NCBI RefSeq assembly: GCF_027587375.1
Contig: NZ_JAMXIC010000019.1
Span: 1 to 64,000 of the forward strand
Origin: Arthrobacter sp. B2a2-09
GTDB taxonomy: Bacteria; Actinomycetota; Actinomycetes; Actinomycetales; Micrococcaceae
Length of the DNA stretch: 64,000 bases
Direction of reading: 5' to 3'
The notes beneath the pieces are model-generated. The model saw only the letters and a program-made list of their open reading frames with translations. It had not been told where the DNA came from and ran no database searches. Shown here one piece after another: positions 1-7,632 of the stretch. A program made the position numbers and the translations under genes. The stretch's first letter is position 1, and each line of letters begins with the position of its first letter.

Positions 1-902
1 GGGGCTTCGGAGGACATGAGTTCCTGGATGCGTTCGATGCCCAGGAACCCGGCGTGGCCTTCGTTGGTGTGGAACACTTCCGGGGCCGGGGTGCCGGTGA
101 GGCGCTGGTAGACGCGCAGCGCCTTCACCCCGCCCATGCCCAGCAGCAGTTCCTGCTGCAGGCGGTGGTCACCGCCGCCGCCGTAGAGGCGGTCCGTGAT
201 CCCGCGGGCCGCGTCGTCGTTCGCGGGAACGTTGGAATCGAGCAGCAGAAGCGGCACGCGCCCGACGTCGGCACGCCAGATGTGCGCCCGCAGCTTCCGG
301 TCACCGGGCAGGGGAAGCGTGACTAGAGCCGGCGAACCGTCTTCCTCACGCAGCAGTGTCAAGGGCAGGCCGTCCGGGTCAAGGACCGGGTAGGTTTCCT
401 GCTGCCAGGCGTCCCGGGAGAGGGACTGCTTGAAGTAGCCCGCCTGGTAAAGCAGCCCGACGCCGATCAGCGGCACACCCAGATCCGAGGCGGCCTTCAA
501 ATGGTCCCCGGCCAGGATGCCCAGGCCGCCGGAATACTGCGGAAGCACCTCCGTGATCCCGAACTCGGGCGAGAAATACGCGATGCACGCCGGAGCATCC
601 GGACCCAGGCCCTGGTACCAGCGCGGCTCGCTCAAGTACCGGTCCAGATCCGCAGCCGCGTGCTGCACACCCTCAACGACTCCGGCATCCTCTGCGAGCT
701 CATGCAATTCCTCGCGGCTGACCAGGCCCAGGAAGGTCATGGGGTCATGCTTGCTTTGTTCCCAGGCCTCGGGATTCAGCGCGGAAAACAGTTCACGTGT
801 CGGCAAATGCCACGACCAACGCAAGTTCTTCGCCAATCGTGCCAACGGGGCGATTGCTTCCGGCAGAACCGTTCGGACCGTGAACCGTCGAATCGCTTTC
901 AC
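1..902 (-). CDS. glgP: alpha-glucan (glycogen) phosphorylase, N-terminal part, runs off left edge
   Basis: Cytoplasmic GT35 enzyme that phosphorolyses alpha-1,4-glucans to glucose-1-phosphate. About 300 N-terminal residues are in the window; the PLP-binding C-terminal half lies beyond position 1. Seen: an N-terminal segment starting VKAIRRFTVRTVLPE, then NLRWSW, FSPEFGITEVLPQYSGGLG, and near the edge FHTNEGHAGFLGIERI. These are hallmark blocks of the short actinobacterial type of phosphorylase, which has this N-terminal extension. The GTG at 900-902 is chosen because homologues of this type begin at the same place (from memory). That GTG overlaps the stop of a short leader ORF (GTGA), so translation is probably coupled. 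The next gene upstream is a LacI-type regulator on the same strand. Confidence 0.88.
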   Translation of the reverse strand, partial: MKAIRRFTVRTVLPEAIAPLARLAKNLRWSWHLPTRELFSALNPEAWEQSKHDPMTFLGLVSREELHELAEDAGVVEGVQHAAADLDRYLSEPRWYQGLGPDAPACIAYFSPEFGITEVLPQYSGGLGILAGDHLKAASDLGVPLIGVGLLYQAGYFKQSLSRDAWQQETYPVLDPDGLPLTLLREEDGSPALVTLPLPGDRKLRAHIWRADVGRVPLLLLDSNVPANDDAARGITDRLYGGGGDHRLQQELLLGMGGVKALRVYQRLTGTPAPEVFHTNEGHAGFLGIERIQELMSSEA

Positions 903-952
903 TTCCGGCCACCTTCGAACGCGGACAGTGCCGGTGTGGTCAACGTTTCCAT
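899..952 (-). CDS. 17-codon leader ORF overlapping the glgP start
   Basis: A short ORF (METLTTPALSAFEGGRK, then TGA) starts at an ATG preceded at good distance by a GGAGG ribosome site. Its stop overlaps the proposed GTG start of the phosphorylase in a GTGA arrangement. The phosphorylase frame is also open upstream of its GTG, but no ATG in that frame has a comparable Shine-Dalgarno. The leader could therefore couple translation of glgP to initiation at the strong upstream site. No function is known for the peptide. The alternative is a sequencing or annotation frameshift, with the phosphorylase really starting at this ATG. Confidence 0.5.
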   Translation of the reverse strand: METLTTPALSAFEGGRK

Positions 953-1519
953 GCGGGGTACCTCCAAGAGGTTGTTGTGATGATTGGGGATGCTGGCTAG
1001 GGGTGGGACCACTGGGGCGCGCGGTGAGGAGGCTTCTGCGGCACCACCGGCGCAGGGCAAGCGCTTACATATTTCGAGCGGGCAACATTGGCCCCTCCGG
1101 CGCCCGGTCCTGAAACTCAGACGCAGGTGGCGGTCTCCGGCTACCGTCCTCGCACTATTCCGGGCCTTGTCGGCCCTGGAATAAGGGGACGCTGTTGCTC
1201 GTGGACCCGCGGCGAAAGCCTGGGAATTCCCGTTCCGGGCGGCCTGACATCGACCGCATTTTCAACTCCGAGCATCGGTACCGAATGATTCCAAGCACGA
1301 CTTACTTCCTTAGTCTCCGGGAACACTGATCGGTGACCATCCGCCATGTTGTACTAGGAGGAATCTCATCGCCGTTCGTCGACGCGCCTTGTCGACGCGG
1401 GTCGATGGCTCGACAGTAGTTGGCGGCGCAACGGTGTGTCAAATGTCACAATCACGTGCGATGGGAGCGCGTAATGAATGCCTCGAATTCGCGGATTACA
1501 CCCGGACGGTGCGCTGAAT
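953..1519. other. intergenic region between glgP leader and lacI-1
   Basis: 567 bases without a convincing gene. It must contain the glgP promoter, but no clear -35/-10 pair stands out. Two things are visible: a LacI-type half-palindrome at 1057-1068 (listed separately), and a GTCGACGCG direct repeat (two copies four bases apart, about 1378-1399). Short open frames here have no family resemblance. Confidence 0.5.
1057..1068. promoter_or_regulatory. candidate LacI-family operator upstream of glgP
   Basis: GCAAGCGCTTAC contains the 8-base palindrome AAGCGCTT, which fits the AAnCGnTT core common to LacI/GalR-family operators. It lies about 105 bases upstream of the leader ATG. In other actinobacteria, maltose/glucan genes are often under LacI-type repressors. 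A single short site, so weak evidence. Confidence 0.3.
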
Positions 1520-2545
1520 TTACGGTTGCGAGGCGCGCGCCGCGGCGGTGCTTCCGCGCAACGTCAGCACCGGTTCTGCAAGCCATTGCAGGGCATCCGT
1601 ACCTTCGCTCCTGAGGCGCCGGGTAAGGAATTGTGCTGCCTCGCGCCCCATGACGCTGGGTTCGGCGGACGCCGTCGTCAGGGCGGGCATGAAGCGCTCC
1701 GCGGACCCGGCACTGGTGTTGATCGCGACAATGGAGAGAGACTCAGGGACTTGCCAACCATGGGCCGCCGCAGCACCCAGAAGGCCTGCAGTAGCCGCTT
1801 CGTTGATCATCACGAGTCCGGTTGTTTCCGGGGACGCCTCAAGAATCTGTCCGAACACGTCGCGACCACCGGCAAGCGAGCTCGTGGTTGGGAACAGCCG
1901 AGCAGTGATCCCGTGCCGTGACGCGGCAGCTGCCACGGCATCCCAGGATCGGACCATCGGGCCGTAGCCGGTTTCCAGGGACTCACGCGAATGCGTCACG
2001 AGGCCGATCTCCGTGTGCCCCAGGCTGACGAGGTGCGACACTGCCAACTCCCCCATGGCTTCAAAATCCGCGTCCACGAAGGTCAGGCCAGCGGCGTCCG
2101 CTGGCCGTCCGATCGTGACGAATGGAACCCCCGTTTCCAAAAGGACTGGAATCCGTTCGTCGAATGACCTGACTTCCATAAGGAGGATTCCATCCACCAG
2201 GCCCTGCGCAACAACCCGATGCATCTCGCCCAGGTCGTCAGGGTCCATCGGCCACAAAAGAAGATGGTATCCGTCAGCGCGCGCTTGTTCGGCAGCGCCT
2301 TGAACGTATTCGAATTCCGTAGTGTTCATGCCCTGCTCCCCGACCGGAAAAATCAAAGAGACAATGCCGGTCCGCTTGCCAGCCAAACCCTGGGCGAGCA
2401 GGTTCGGCGTATAGCCAAGGTCGGACATGGCCTTCAGGATGCGCTCACGCGTTTCGGGCGCAATCGGCCGGACACCGCTGAGGGCATAGGACACAGTGCT
2501 CCTGGAAACGCCGGCTACTCGCGCAACATCGGCCATAGTTACCAA
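1520..2545 (-). CDS. LacI-family transcriptional regulator (LacI-1)
   Basis: 341-residue one-component regulator. The N-terminal HTH (ADVARVAGVSRSTVSYALSG, then ETRERILKAMSDLGYTPN as the hinge-helix side) is typical LacI. It is followed by a periplasmic-binding-protein-like sensor domain (about 60-330) with FPVGEQG, LVDGILLMEV and the late VPESLSIVAINTSAG segment. The start may be the TTG at 2545, spaced correctly from GGGGA, or the ATG three codons in at 2536. A palindrome AACCGTAATCGGTT lies 86 bases upstream, suggesting autoregulation. It sits between glgP and a second sugar regulator; its inducer and targets cannot be read from the sequence. Confidence 0.9.
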   Translation of the reverse strand: MVTMADVARVAGVSRSTVSYALSGVRPIAPETRERILKAMSDLGYTPNLLAQGLAGKRTGIVSLIFPVGEQGMNTTEFEYVQGAAEQARADGYHLLLWPMDPDDLGEMHRVVAQGLVDGILLMEVRSFDERIPVLLETGVPFVTIGRPADAAGLTFVDADFEAMGELAVSHLVSLGHTEIGLVTHSRESLETGYGPMVRSWDAVAAAASRHGITARLFPTTSSLAGGRDVFGQILEASPETTGLVMINEAATAGLLGAAAAHGWQVPESLSIVAINTSAGSAERFMPALTTASAEPSVMGREAAQFLTRRLRSEGTDALQWLAEPVLTLRGSTAAARASQP

Positions 2546-2630
2546 GGACTATCCCCCTGCATTGTCGGTGACTGGTCGGCGATAGGCCCGCGCATAACCG
2601 CAGTCCGCCGGACGGTGATGCCTCATAGTA

Positions 2631-2644
2631 AACCGTAATCGGTT
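2631..2644. promoter_or_regulatory. candidate autoregulatory operator of LacI-1
   Basis: AACCGTAATCGGTT is an inverted repeat (AACCG, 4-base centre, CGGTT) in the 220-base gap upstream of LacI-1. Position and symmetry suit a repressor site on its own promoter. No second copy was found by eye in the neighbouring promoters. Confidence 0.4.
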
Positions 2645-2766
2645 GGCAAATTGGTGGAGGCATGCTGAGCCCACTGTTGCATACACTCGGCGGCTAAGCG
2701 AGCATGCGGTTCAGCTTTTCCGTCGGATGTGGATCGCGCTCCTGTAGATCCTGACGGCCATGCGAG

Positions 2767-3891
2767 TCAGCCCTGCTGCGGCGGTGCGGTGGATCTGCGA
2801 TGGATGTATTGGGGAAGAAGCCCTATGTGCCGCGGTGGTGCGGCGGCGCCTGCTTCCAATCGTTCAGAGCACAATTTCACGGCTTGGCGGCCTACTTCGC
2901 GCTTTGGCGGGGACACTGCGTCCAAGGGTGGGTCAGCTAGGGCTGCAATTTCATCGTCATAGGCGACGATGGAAAGATCCGCGGGTATCCTGAGTCCTCG
3001 GGCCACGGCAATTTGCGCAAACAGGAGAGCCATCTCGTCGGAATGGACGAGAACGGCTGTGGTTCCGTGTGCCAGACACCAGTCCAGGGCGTCATGGAGC
3101 TGCTTCGTTCTTTCCTCGTCCCAGAGAACTGAAGGCACAAGGAATATGCGGCAACGCTCGGGATGAAACCACTTTTGGGCGCGCTCAAAGCCGGAAGCCA
3201 GACCCGGTGTCGTGGGGCTGTGCGCCCCTGCGACTAGGGCTGCACCCATGTGGCCAAGGTCGGCAAGGTGCTTCAGTCCTTCGGCGGCTCCAACGGCATG
3301 ATCGGAGTAAACCACGTCAAGTCTCTGGAGGTCGGCGTTCCTTTCCATGAGGACGGCCGGAATGTTCAGGCCGGACAGCAGGTCATACGTAGTGCCGTCC
3401 TCGGAGGCATGTACCGAAGGGGCGATGATGAGACCTTTGGCTCCGATCTCAATGAGGCGCTCAACTTGCTTGCGCTCGCGTTCTCCGGAATACCCAGATA
3501 CTGCAAGAACGAGCCTGAATCCCAGAGAATTGGCCATCTCCTCTGCTCCGGCGATGACCCCCGCATAGTAGTACGCTGCCCCCGGGACGATCAGTCCGAT
3601 GATTTCTTCATCCCGTTTCGGAGATCGTTCTGCGAACACCCCGGCGCCCTGTGCGTCTGCTCCAGAATGGTTTGGACCGGTGTGTGGAACGCTTTGCGGA
3701 CGCAGCGGATCTCCCACAAATACCGCGCCGCCGTGCACCCTCTTCGCGACACCGCGTTCCTGAAGCACATTCAGGTCTCTGCGGATGCTGATTACCGATG
3801 TTCCCAGAGCCTTCGCCAACCAATTCACGTTGGCTTTGCCGTGCAAACGGAGTTCCCGTTCAATGGCTGCGTACCGGTCCTTTGCCCTCAC
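2767..3891 (-). CDS. hybrid regulator: DeoR-type HTH with LacI-type sensor domain
   Basis: 374 residues. The first about 60 residues (DRYAAIERELRLHG, WLAKALGTSVISIRRDL, ERGVAKRVHGGAV) are a DeoR-family winged HTH, including the SxxTIRRDL-like recognition helix and the RxHGGA wing. Residues about 95-365 are instead a LacI/GalR periplasmic-binding fold (EEIIGLIVPGAAYYYAGVI, LADLGHMGAALVAG, PADLSIVAYDDEIAAL) rather than the usual DeoR sugar-phosphate sensor. Free sugars are therefore the likely effectors. Start GTG at 3889-3891 with GGAGG just upstream. Followed at 4023 by an ABC sugar importer read in the same direction. A GATCGTTT element 70 bases upstream recurs at importer 1, so it probably regulates itself and the importer. 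Confidence 0.85.
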   Translation of the reverse strand: MRAKDRYAAIERELRLHGKANVNWLAKALGTSVISIRRDLNVLQERGVAKRVHGGAVFVGDPLRPQSVPHTGPNHSGADAQGAGVFAERSPKRDEEIIGLIVPGAAYYYAGVIAGAEEMANSLGFRLVLAVSGYSGERERKQVERLIEIGAKGLIIAPSVHASEDGTTYDLLSGLNIPAVLMERNADLQRLDVVYSDHAVGAAEGLKHLADLGHMGAALVAGAHSPTTPGLASGFERAQKWFHPERCRIFLVPSVLWDEERTKQLHDALDWCLAHGTTAVLVHSDEMALLFAQIAVARGLRIPADLSIVAYDDEIAALADPPLDAVSPPKREVGRQAVKLCSERLEAGAAAPPRHIGLLPQYIHRRSTAPPQQG

Positions 3892-3960
3892 CTAACCTCC
3901 GAAGGATTTACCGAGCGTGCCGCTTGCTGACCCAGAGTTTGAGCTGATGATACAGTTCTT

Positions 3961-3970
3961 GATCGTTTGC
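3961..3970. promoter_or_regulatory. AAACGATC-type site upstream of the hybrid regulator
   Basis: GATCGTTTGC (reverse strand GCAAACGATC) matches the 8-base unit repeated in tandem at 7324-7340 and 7391-7410. It lies about 70 bases upstream of the hybrid-regulator start and about 60 bases before the end of the permease gene region. DeoR-family proteins commonly bind short direct repeats. Only one full unit is clear here. Confidence 0.45.
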
Positions 3971-4022
3971 GCATCATTTCGTCAGTAAATCTCCTCATTC
4001 GCCCGCATCGGGGGGATCATGG

Positions 4023-4952
4023 TCATTTGAGGGCTCCTGACCCTATGCCTGCTTTCCAGAATCTCTGGAGCGAAGCGAAGAGCACCACGACGGGGATGAG
4101 AGTGACGAGGGAACCGATGACCACCAGGTGCGCGAATTCAGGATCGGCCCCCACCCGGCTGTGCCAGGTGTAGATGCCGAGGGCGGCCGGAAAGAGATCG
4201 GAATCGCTGAGCATCACCAACGGTAGGAAGAAGTTGTTCCAGGTCGCACTGAATGACATGAGGAAGACCGTCACTATTCCTGGCTTCATCAACGGGGCTG
4301 CAATTTTGAGAAATATCCGTAACTCCCCTGCTCCGTCCAGCCGCGCAGCCTCGATCATTTCCTTGGGCACGTAGCTTGAGCTGAAGATTCGCGCAATATA
4401 TACGCCGAATGGGCTGGCTATGCCGGGGAGGAACACTCCCCAGAAAGTATTGACAAGCCCGATGCCGGACGCCATGAGATACAAGGGCATGGTGGTGACC
4501 GCGGCCGGAACCAGAACCCCCACCAGGACAAACCCGTACCAGCGCTCCTTGCCAGGAAAGTCGAACTTGTCGAAAGCGTGGCCGGCCAGGAAAGATACAG
4601 CCACAGATGCGCAGGACCCAAGGCCTGCGTAGGCAAAGGTATTAAGCAGCCACCGAAAGTATGTACCGCCCTCCCAAGTGAAGAGTTCGATCAGGTTATC
4701 CACCAGATTCAAATCTGCGAAGGTGAACCCGGGGGTGCCGTAGAGGTCGGAGGTGTTCTTTGTTGCTGCGATCAGCAGCCATGTCAGTGGAAGGACGGTG
4801 TAAAGGCAGAAGAGCACAAGCACGAGGTTGACGACCGTTTTCGACGACCAGTTCATGCCGCGTTGCGGCCGCCACGCTGAATCCCGCCCCTGCTCCCGTG
4901 GTGGGGTTCGCCGCGCTTGTGGCGTTTGCGTAGTGAGGGCAGCGGGAGTCAT
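4023..4952 (-). CDS. carbohydrate ABC transporter permease, MalG type (importer 1)
   Basis: 309-residue inner-membrane subunit of a CUT1-family sugar importer. Several hydrophobic helices (e.g. VVNLVLVLFCLYTVLPLTWL near residue 40) and the cytoplasmic EAA loop EAARLDGAGELRIFLKIAAP (about 200-220), which docks the ATPase, are visible. It overlaps the upstream permease gene by four bases (ATGA), so the two are co-translated. No ATPase gene is nearby; CUT1 systems in actinobacteria often share one MsiK-like ATPase encoded elsewhere. The likely substrate is an oligosaccharide released by the secreted enzymes encoded further along. Confidence 0.9.
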   Translation of the reverse strand: MTPAALTTQTPQARRTPPREQGRDSAWRPQRGMNWSSKTVVNLVLVLFCLYTVLPLTWLLIAATKNTSDLYGTPGFTFADLNLVDNLIELFTWEGGTYFRWLLNTFAYAGLGSCASVAVSFLAGHAFDKFDFPGKERWYGFVLVGVLVPAAVTTMPLYLMASGIGLVNTFWGVFLPGIASPFGVYIARIFSSSYVPKEMIEAARLDGAGELRIFLKIAAPLMKPGIVTVFLMSFSATWNNFFLPLVMLSDSDLFPAALGIYTWHSRVGADPEFAHLVVIGSLVTLIPVVVLFASLQRFWKAGIGSGALK

Positions 4953-5875
4953 GAATTCACCTTTGATCCGAGTTTGGTGACAGCCCAGGAAAGTCCTCCG
5001 ATGAGCACTGCAAACAACAGCGAGGTGGCTGCTGCGTACCCGAAGTCGTGCCTGTCGAAGGCAGTCTGGAAGATGAACATGTTTGGTGTCCAGCCGCCGT
5101 CGATGGCCCTCGAGAGTGATTTGAGGAGGAGTGGCTCCGCGAATAGCTGCATGGCTCCGACGACTGTGAACAGAGTGGCAACCGTGACTGCGCCTGAGAT
5201 CATGCGCGCCTTAATGGCAAGGGCTATCCGGACGGCCCCGGCACCATCGACGGTTGCGGCTTCGAGGATATCCTCCGGTACGGCTTGCAGTGCGGCGTAG
5301 AAGAGAATGACGTTGTACCCGGTGTGAAGCCAGATGGCGAGATTGGACAGGGAGAACAGTGCGGCCAACTGGCTTCCCAAGTCCCACGTCGCCCCGGTTG
5401 TTTCAAATACATCGACCAAGGGGCTGATGCCTGGGGTGTACAGGTACATCCAGATGATTGCAGCTATGAGTCCGGGGACGACGTTTGGCAGGTAGAAGGC
5501 CAAGCGGAAGAACGATTTCGCCTGTGCCGCTGCGGAATCCAGGAGGAGCGCAATGACTAACGCTAAACCGATCATGACTGGGATGTACAGCAAGCAATAC
5601 ATGGCGATGTTCAGGAACCCCGAAAGGAAGCCGGAATCTTGAATAGCGCGAAGATAGTTTGCCAGGCCGACGAATGCCTTCGTCGCCCCGCCAAAGCCCA
5701 GCCCACTGGTCTTCTCCGTAAAGAGACTGAGAAAACCGGAATAGGCAACGGGAGCGATGGTAAAAGAAATGAATAGGACAAAGAACGGAGCGAGGAACAG
5801 GAGAGCGTGCGTGCCCGATCTGCGTCGCGAACGGCGGGCGACCTTGGTTTGGGTGGTTGTGGTGGCGGTTAGCAT
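4949..5875 (-). CDS. carbohydrate ABC transporter permease, MalF type (importer 1)
   Basis: Inner-membrane partner of the MalG-type permease. It begins MLTATTTTQTKVARRSRRRSG with a basic N-terminal tail, then a first helix ALLFLAPFFVLFISFTIAPV. The EAA loop (EDILEAATVDGAGAVRIALA) is at about two thirds of the length. The ATG at 5873-5875 is chosen because GAAGGG lies seven bases upstream; an in-frame start 24 codons earlier has no better site. The end overlaps the next gene by ATGA. It follows the solute-binding protein gene by about 80 bases, the usual binding protein-F-G order. Confidence 0.9.
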   Translation of the reverse strand: MLTATTTTQTKVARRSRRRSGTHALLFLAPFFVLFISFTIAPVAYSGFLSLFTEKTSGLGFGGATKAFVGLANYLRAIQDSGFLSGFLNIAMYCLLYIPVMIGLALVIALLLDSAAAQAKSFFRLAFYLPNVVPGLIAAIIWMYLYTPGISPLVDVFETTGATWDLGSQLAALFSLSNLAIWLHTGYNVILFYAALQAVPEDILEAATVDGAGAVRIALAIKARMISGAVTVATLFTVVGAMQLFAEPLLLKSLSRAIDGGWTPNMFIFQTAFDRHDFGYAAATSLLFAVLIGGLSWAVTKLGSKVNS

Positions 5876-5956
5876 TGAATTTCCCTTCGGAAGGCGCATC
5901 TTCCGGTGTGCCTTGGCGTGGCTGCCGACCATCAGATCGGCAGCCACGCGGAGTGA

Positions 5957-7255
5957 TTATCTTACGGAGATGCCACGGTTCTTCAGGTCGGACACCGTTG
6001 CCTGCTGCGCGGGGCCAAAGATATCCGCAAACCTGGATGCGCCGCTTTCCACCTTGGTGCTCTCGTCTTCGAGTTTTGCAGCCGTGGTGGCGTAGGCAGG
6101 GCTCCACACCCAGCCTTCCCGGACGGCGGCCATGCCTTTCGTGGCAACTTCGTAGATGTTCTGGCCACCGAAGAATTCCGTCTTGAAGGCTTCTGCTGCG
6201 GCTTTGCGAGCTTCTTCATTCACAGGGAAGACACTGGACGAACCGCCGGCAACGCGTGCCTTGATCCCATCGGCGTTGGTGGTCATCCATTTGATAAATT
6301 TCATCCCGGCATCGGCCTTTGAACTGTTCCGCGAAAGGCCGAACGTCGATCCGCCATAGAGGGCCGCGGACGGCTTCGATGTCGGGGACGGCAACGGTGC
6401 AACGCGCCATTTGCCGGACTGATCTGCGAAGCTGGCCTGCAGACCGGCTGCGTACCAGGATCCGCTGATGACGGACAGGATCTTGCCGGAGGCCTGCTTC
6501 TGTTTCAAGACCGGACCTTTGTCGCTCCATACGAGATTGGCGTCCAGCAGATCCTGCTGAACCTTGAACGCCTCCCGGGTCTCCGGGGTGTCGATGTTGA
6601 TCTTCCAGCCATCTGCCTCTAGAGAAGCCCACTTGGCGCCGTTCTGCCAAGCCAGTGCAGCATAGAGCACGGAGTCGCCGGCAGCGCTTGCGCCAATCCG
6701 CGCCTCCGGGTCTGCAGCTGCTACTTTTTTGGCCGCGGCCTTGTACTCCTCCCATGTCGCCGGCACGGAAATGCCGTACTTTTCAAAAAGATCTGCGCGG
6801 TAGTAAAGCTGCAGGACGCCTGCGTCCAACGGCACCGCCCAGGTCGAGCCCCCGAAATTCACCAACGACTGAATGAATGGAGGGTAACTGTCTTTGACTA
6901 GGGTTCCGGCTTCCTTGCTGATGTCCTTAAGGACTCCCTGGCTTGCCATCTCAGTGACCCTCGTGTACTCAACCGTGACCACATCCGGAGCATTTCCAGC
7001 CTTCACCTGGTTCGTCAGTTGGGTGTAGTTATCCCCGGCGCTCGCCACCTCCTTGAATGTAACGTGCACCTCGTTCTGCGCGCTGTTGTAGGCGTCTACT
7101 ACCTGTTTCGATCCCCTCAACCAGGAAGAGAACGTAATTTCCGTCGTCTCTTTCGATGCAGTGTCAGTAGTCCCGCCAGCGGAGGAGCAGCCGGCCACGA
7201 CCACGGCTGTAAGCATCCCGATGGCAATCATGAGTGCTCTGCGACATTTTCGCAT
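5957..7255 (-). CDS. extracellular sugar-binding lipoprotein (importer 1)
   Basis: About 432 residues, family 1 solute-binding protein. The signal peptide ends in a lipobox (AVVVAGC, Cys near residue 23), so the mature protein is lipid-anchored. Then come ITFSSWLRGSKQVVDAYNSA, the VTVEYTRVTEMASQGVLKDI segment near the hinge and AVPLDAGVLQLYYRADLFEK, all typical of CUT1 binding proteins. Start ATG 7253-7255 with GAAAGGGG upstream, rather than an ATG 12 codons earlier. First gene of the importer-1 operon; an AAACGATC tandem repeat lies about 70 bases upstream of the start, consistent with control by the hybrid regulator. Confidence 0.92.
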   Translation of the reverse strand: MRKCRRALMIAIGMLTAVVVAGCSSAGGTTDTASKETTEITFSSWLRGSKQVVDAYNSAQNEVHVTFKEVASAGDNYTQLTNQVKAGNAPDVVTVEYTRVTEMASQGVLKDISKEAGTLVKDSYPPFIQSLVNFGGSTWAVPLDAGVLQLYYRADLFEKYGISVPATWEEYKAAAKKVAAADPEARIGASAAGDSVLYAALAWQNGAKWASLEADGWKINIDTPETREAFKVQQDLLDANLVWSDKGPVLKQKQASGKILSVISGSWYAAGLQASFADQSGKWRVAPLPSPTSKPSAALYGGSTFGLSRNSSKADAGMKFIKWMTTNADGIKARVAGGSSSVFPVNEEARKAAAEAFKTEFFGGQNIYEVATKGMAAVREGWVWSPAYATTAAKLEDESTKVESGASRFADIFGPAQQATVSDLKNRGISVR

Positions 7256-7323
7256 AGTGACCCCTTTCGATGTGTCCCTAGTCACACCCATGGTGATCGG
7301 GAAATAATGAACGGGTCAAGCGG

Positions 7324-7340
7324 AAACGATCAAACGATCA
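7324..7340. promoter_or_regulatory. tandem AAACGATC operator upstream of importer 1
   Basis: AAACGATCAAACGATCA is two perfect 8-base units head to tail. An inverted-orientation pair lies 50 bases away at 7391-7410 and a single copy near 3961. Placement in the divergent promoter region between the binding-protein gene and the dehydrogenase gene suggests a regulator site, most plausibly for the DeoR-HTH hybrid. Confidence 0.55.
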
Positions 7341-7390
7341 TGTCGGACCTGCCCCGACCGGCGGATAAATTCATTTAATTTCAGACCATA

Positions 7391-7410
7391 TTTGATTGTT
7401 TGATCGTTTG
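7391..7410. promoter_or_regulatory. second tandem AAACGATC-type operator, opposite orientation
   Basis: TTTGATTGTTTGATCGTTTG contains GATTGTTT and GATCGTTT back to back, i.e. on the minus strand AAACGATC followed by AAACAATC. Together with 7324-7340 it forms a pair of tandem sites in opposite orientation flanking an AT-rich stretch (TAAATTCATTTAATTTC). This could repress both divergent promoters at once. Confidence 0.5.
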
Positions 7411-7632
7411 TGGTTGACCGCTTCGGCGTCCGTCACCACCATGAAGTTGGGGCGAGACGGACGTGTAAGAAGCGGACGAGAGCCCCACATCGCATTTCAC
7501 CGCACGCGTCACCACACGAGCCCCCGGGCGGCAGGACACAGCCCCTCGTGCATGCCTCCCCGGAAGCCAGGTTGGTCGCATTGTCGCTTTACTCGGGCAT
7601 ATCCGGCACTGACAAGGAGCACTCAAGTACCC

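Noticed and set aside
1370..1400. GTCGACGCG direct repeat considered as an attachment site
   Set aside because: Only nine bases, no integrase, no second distant copy and no change of gene content.
7396..7632. 79-codon N-terminal extension of the hydroxyacid dehydrogenase
   Set aside because: Crosses the operator pair at 7391-7410 and has no dehydrogenase similarity; the conserved part starts after ATG 7633.
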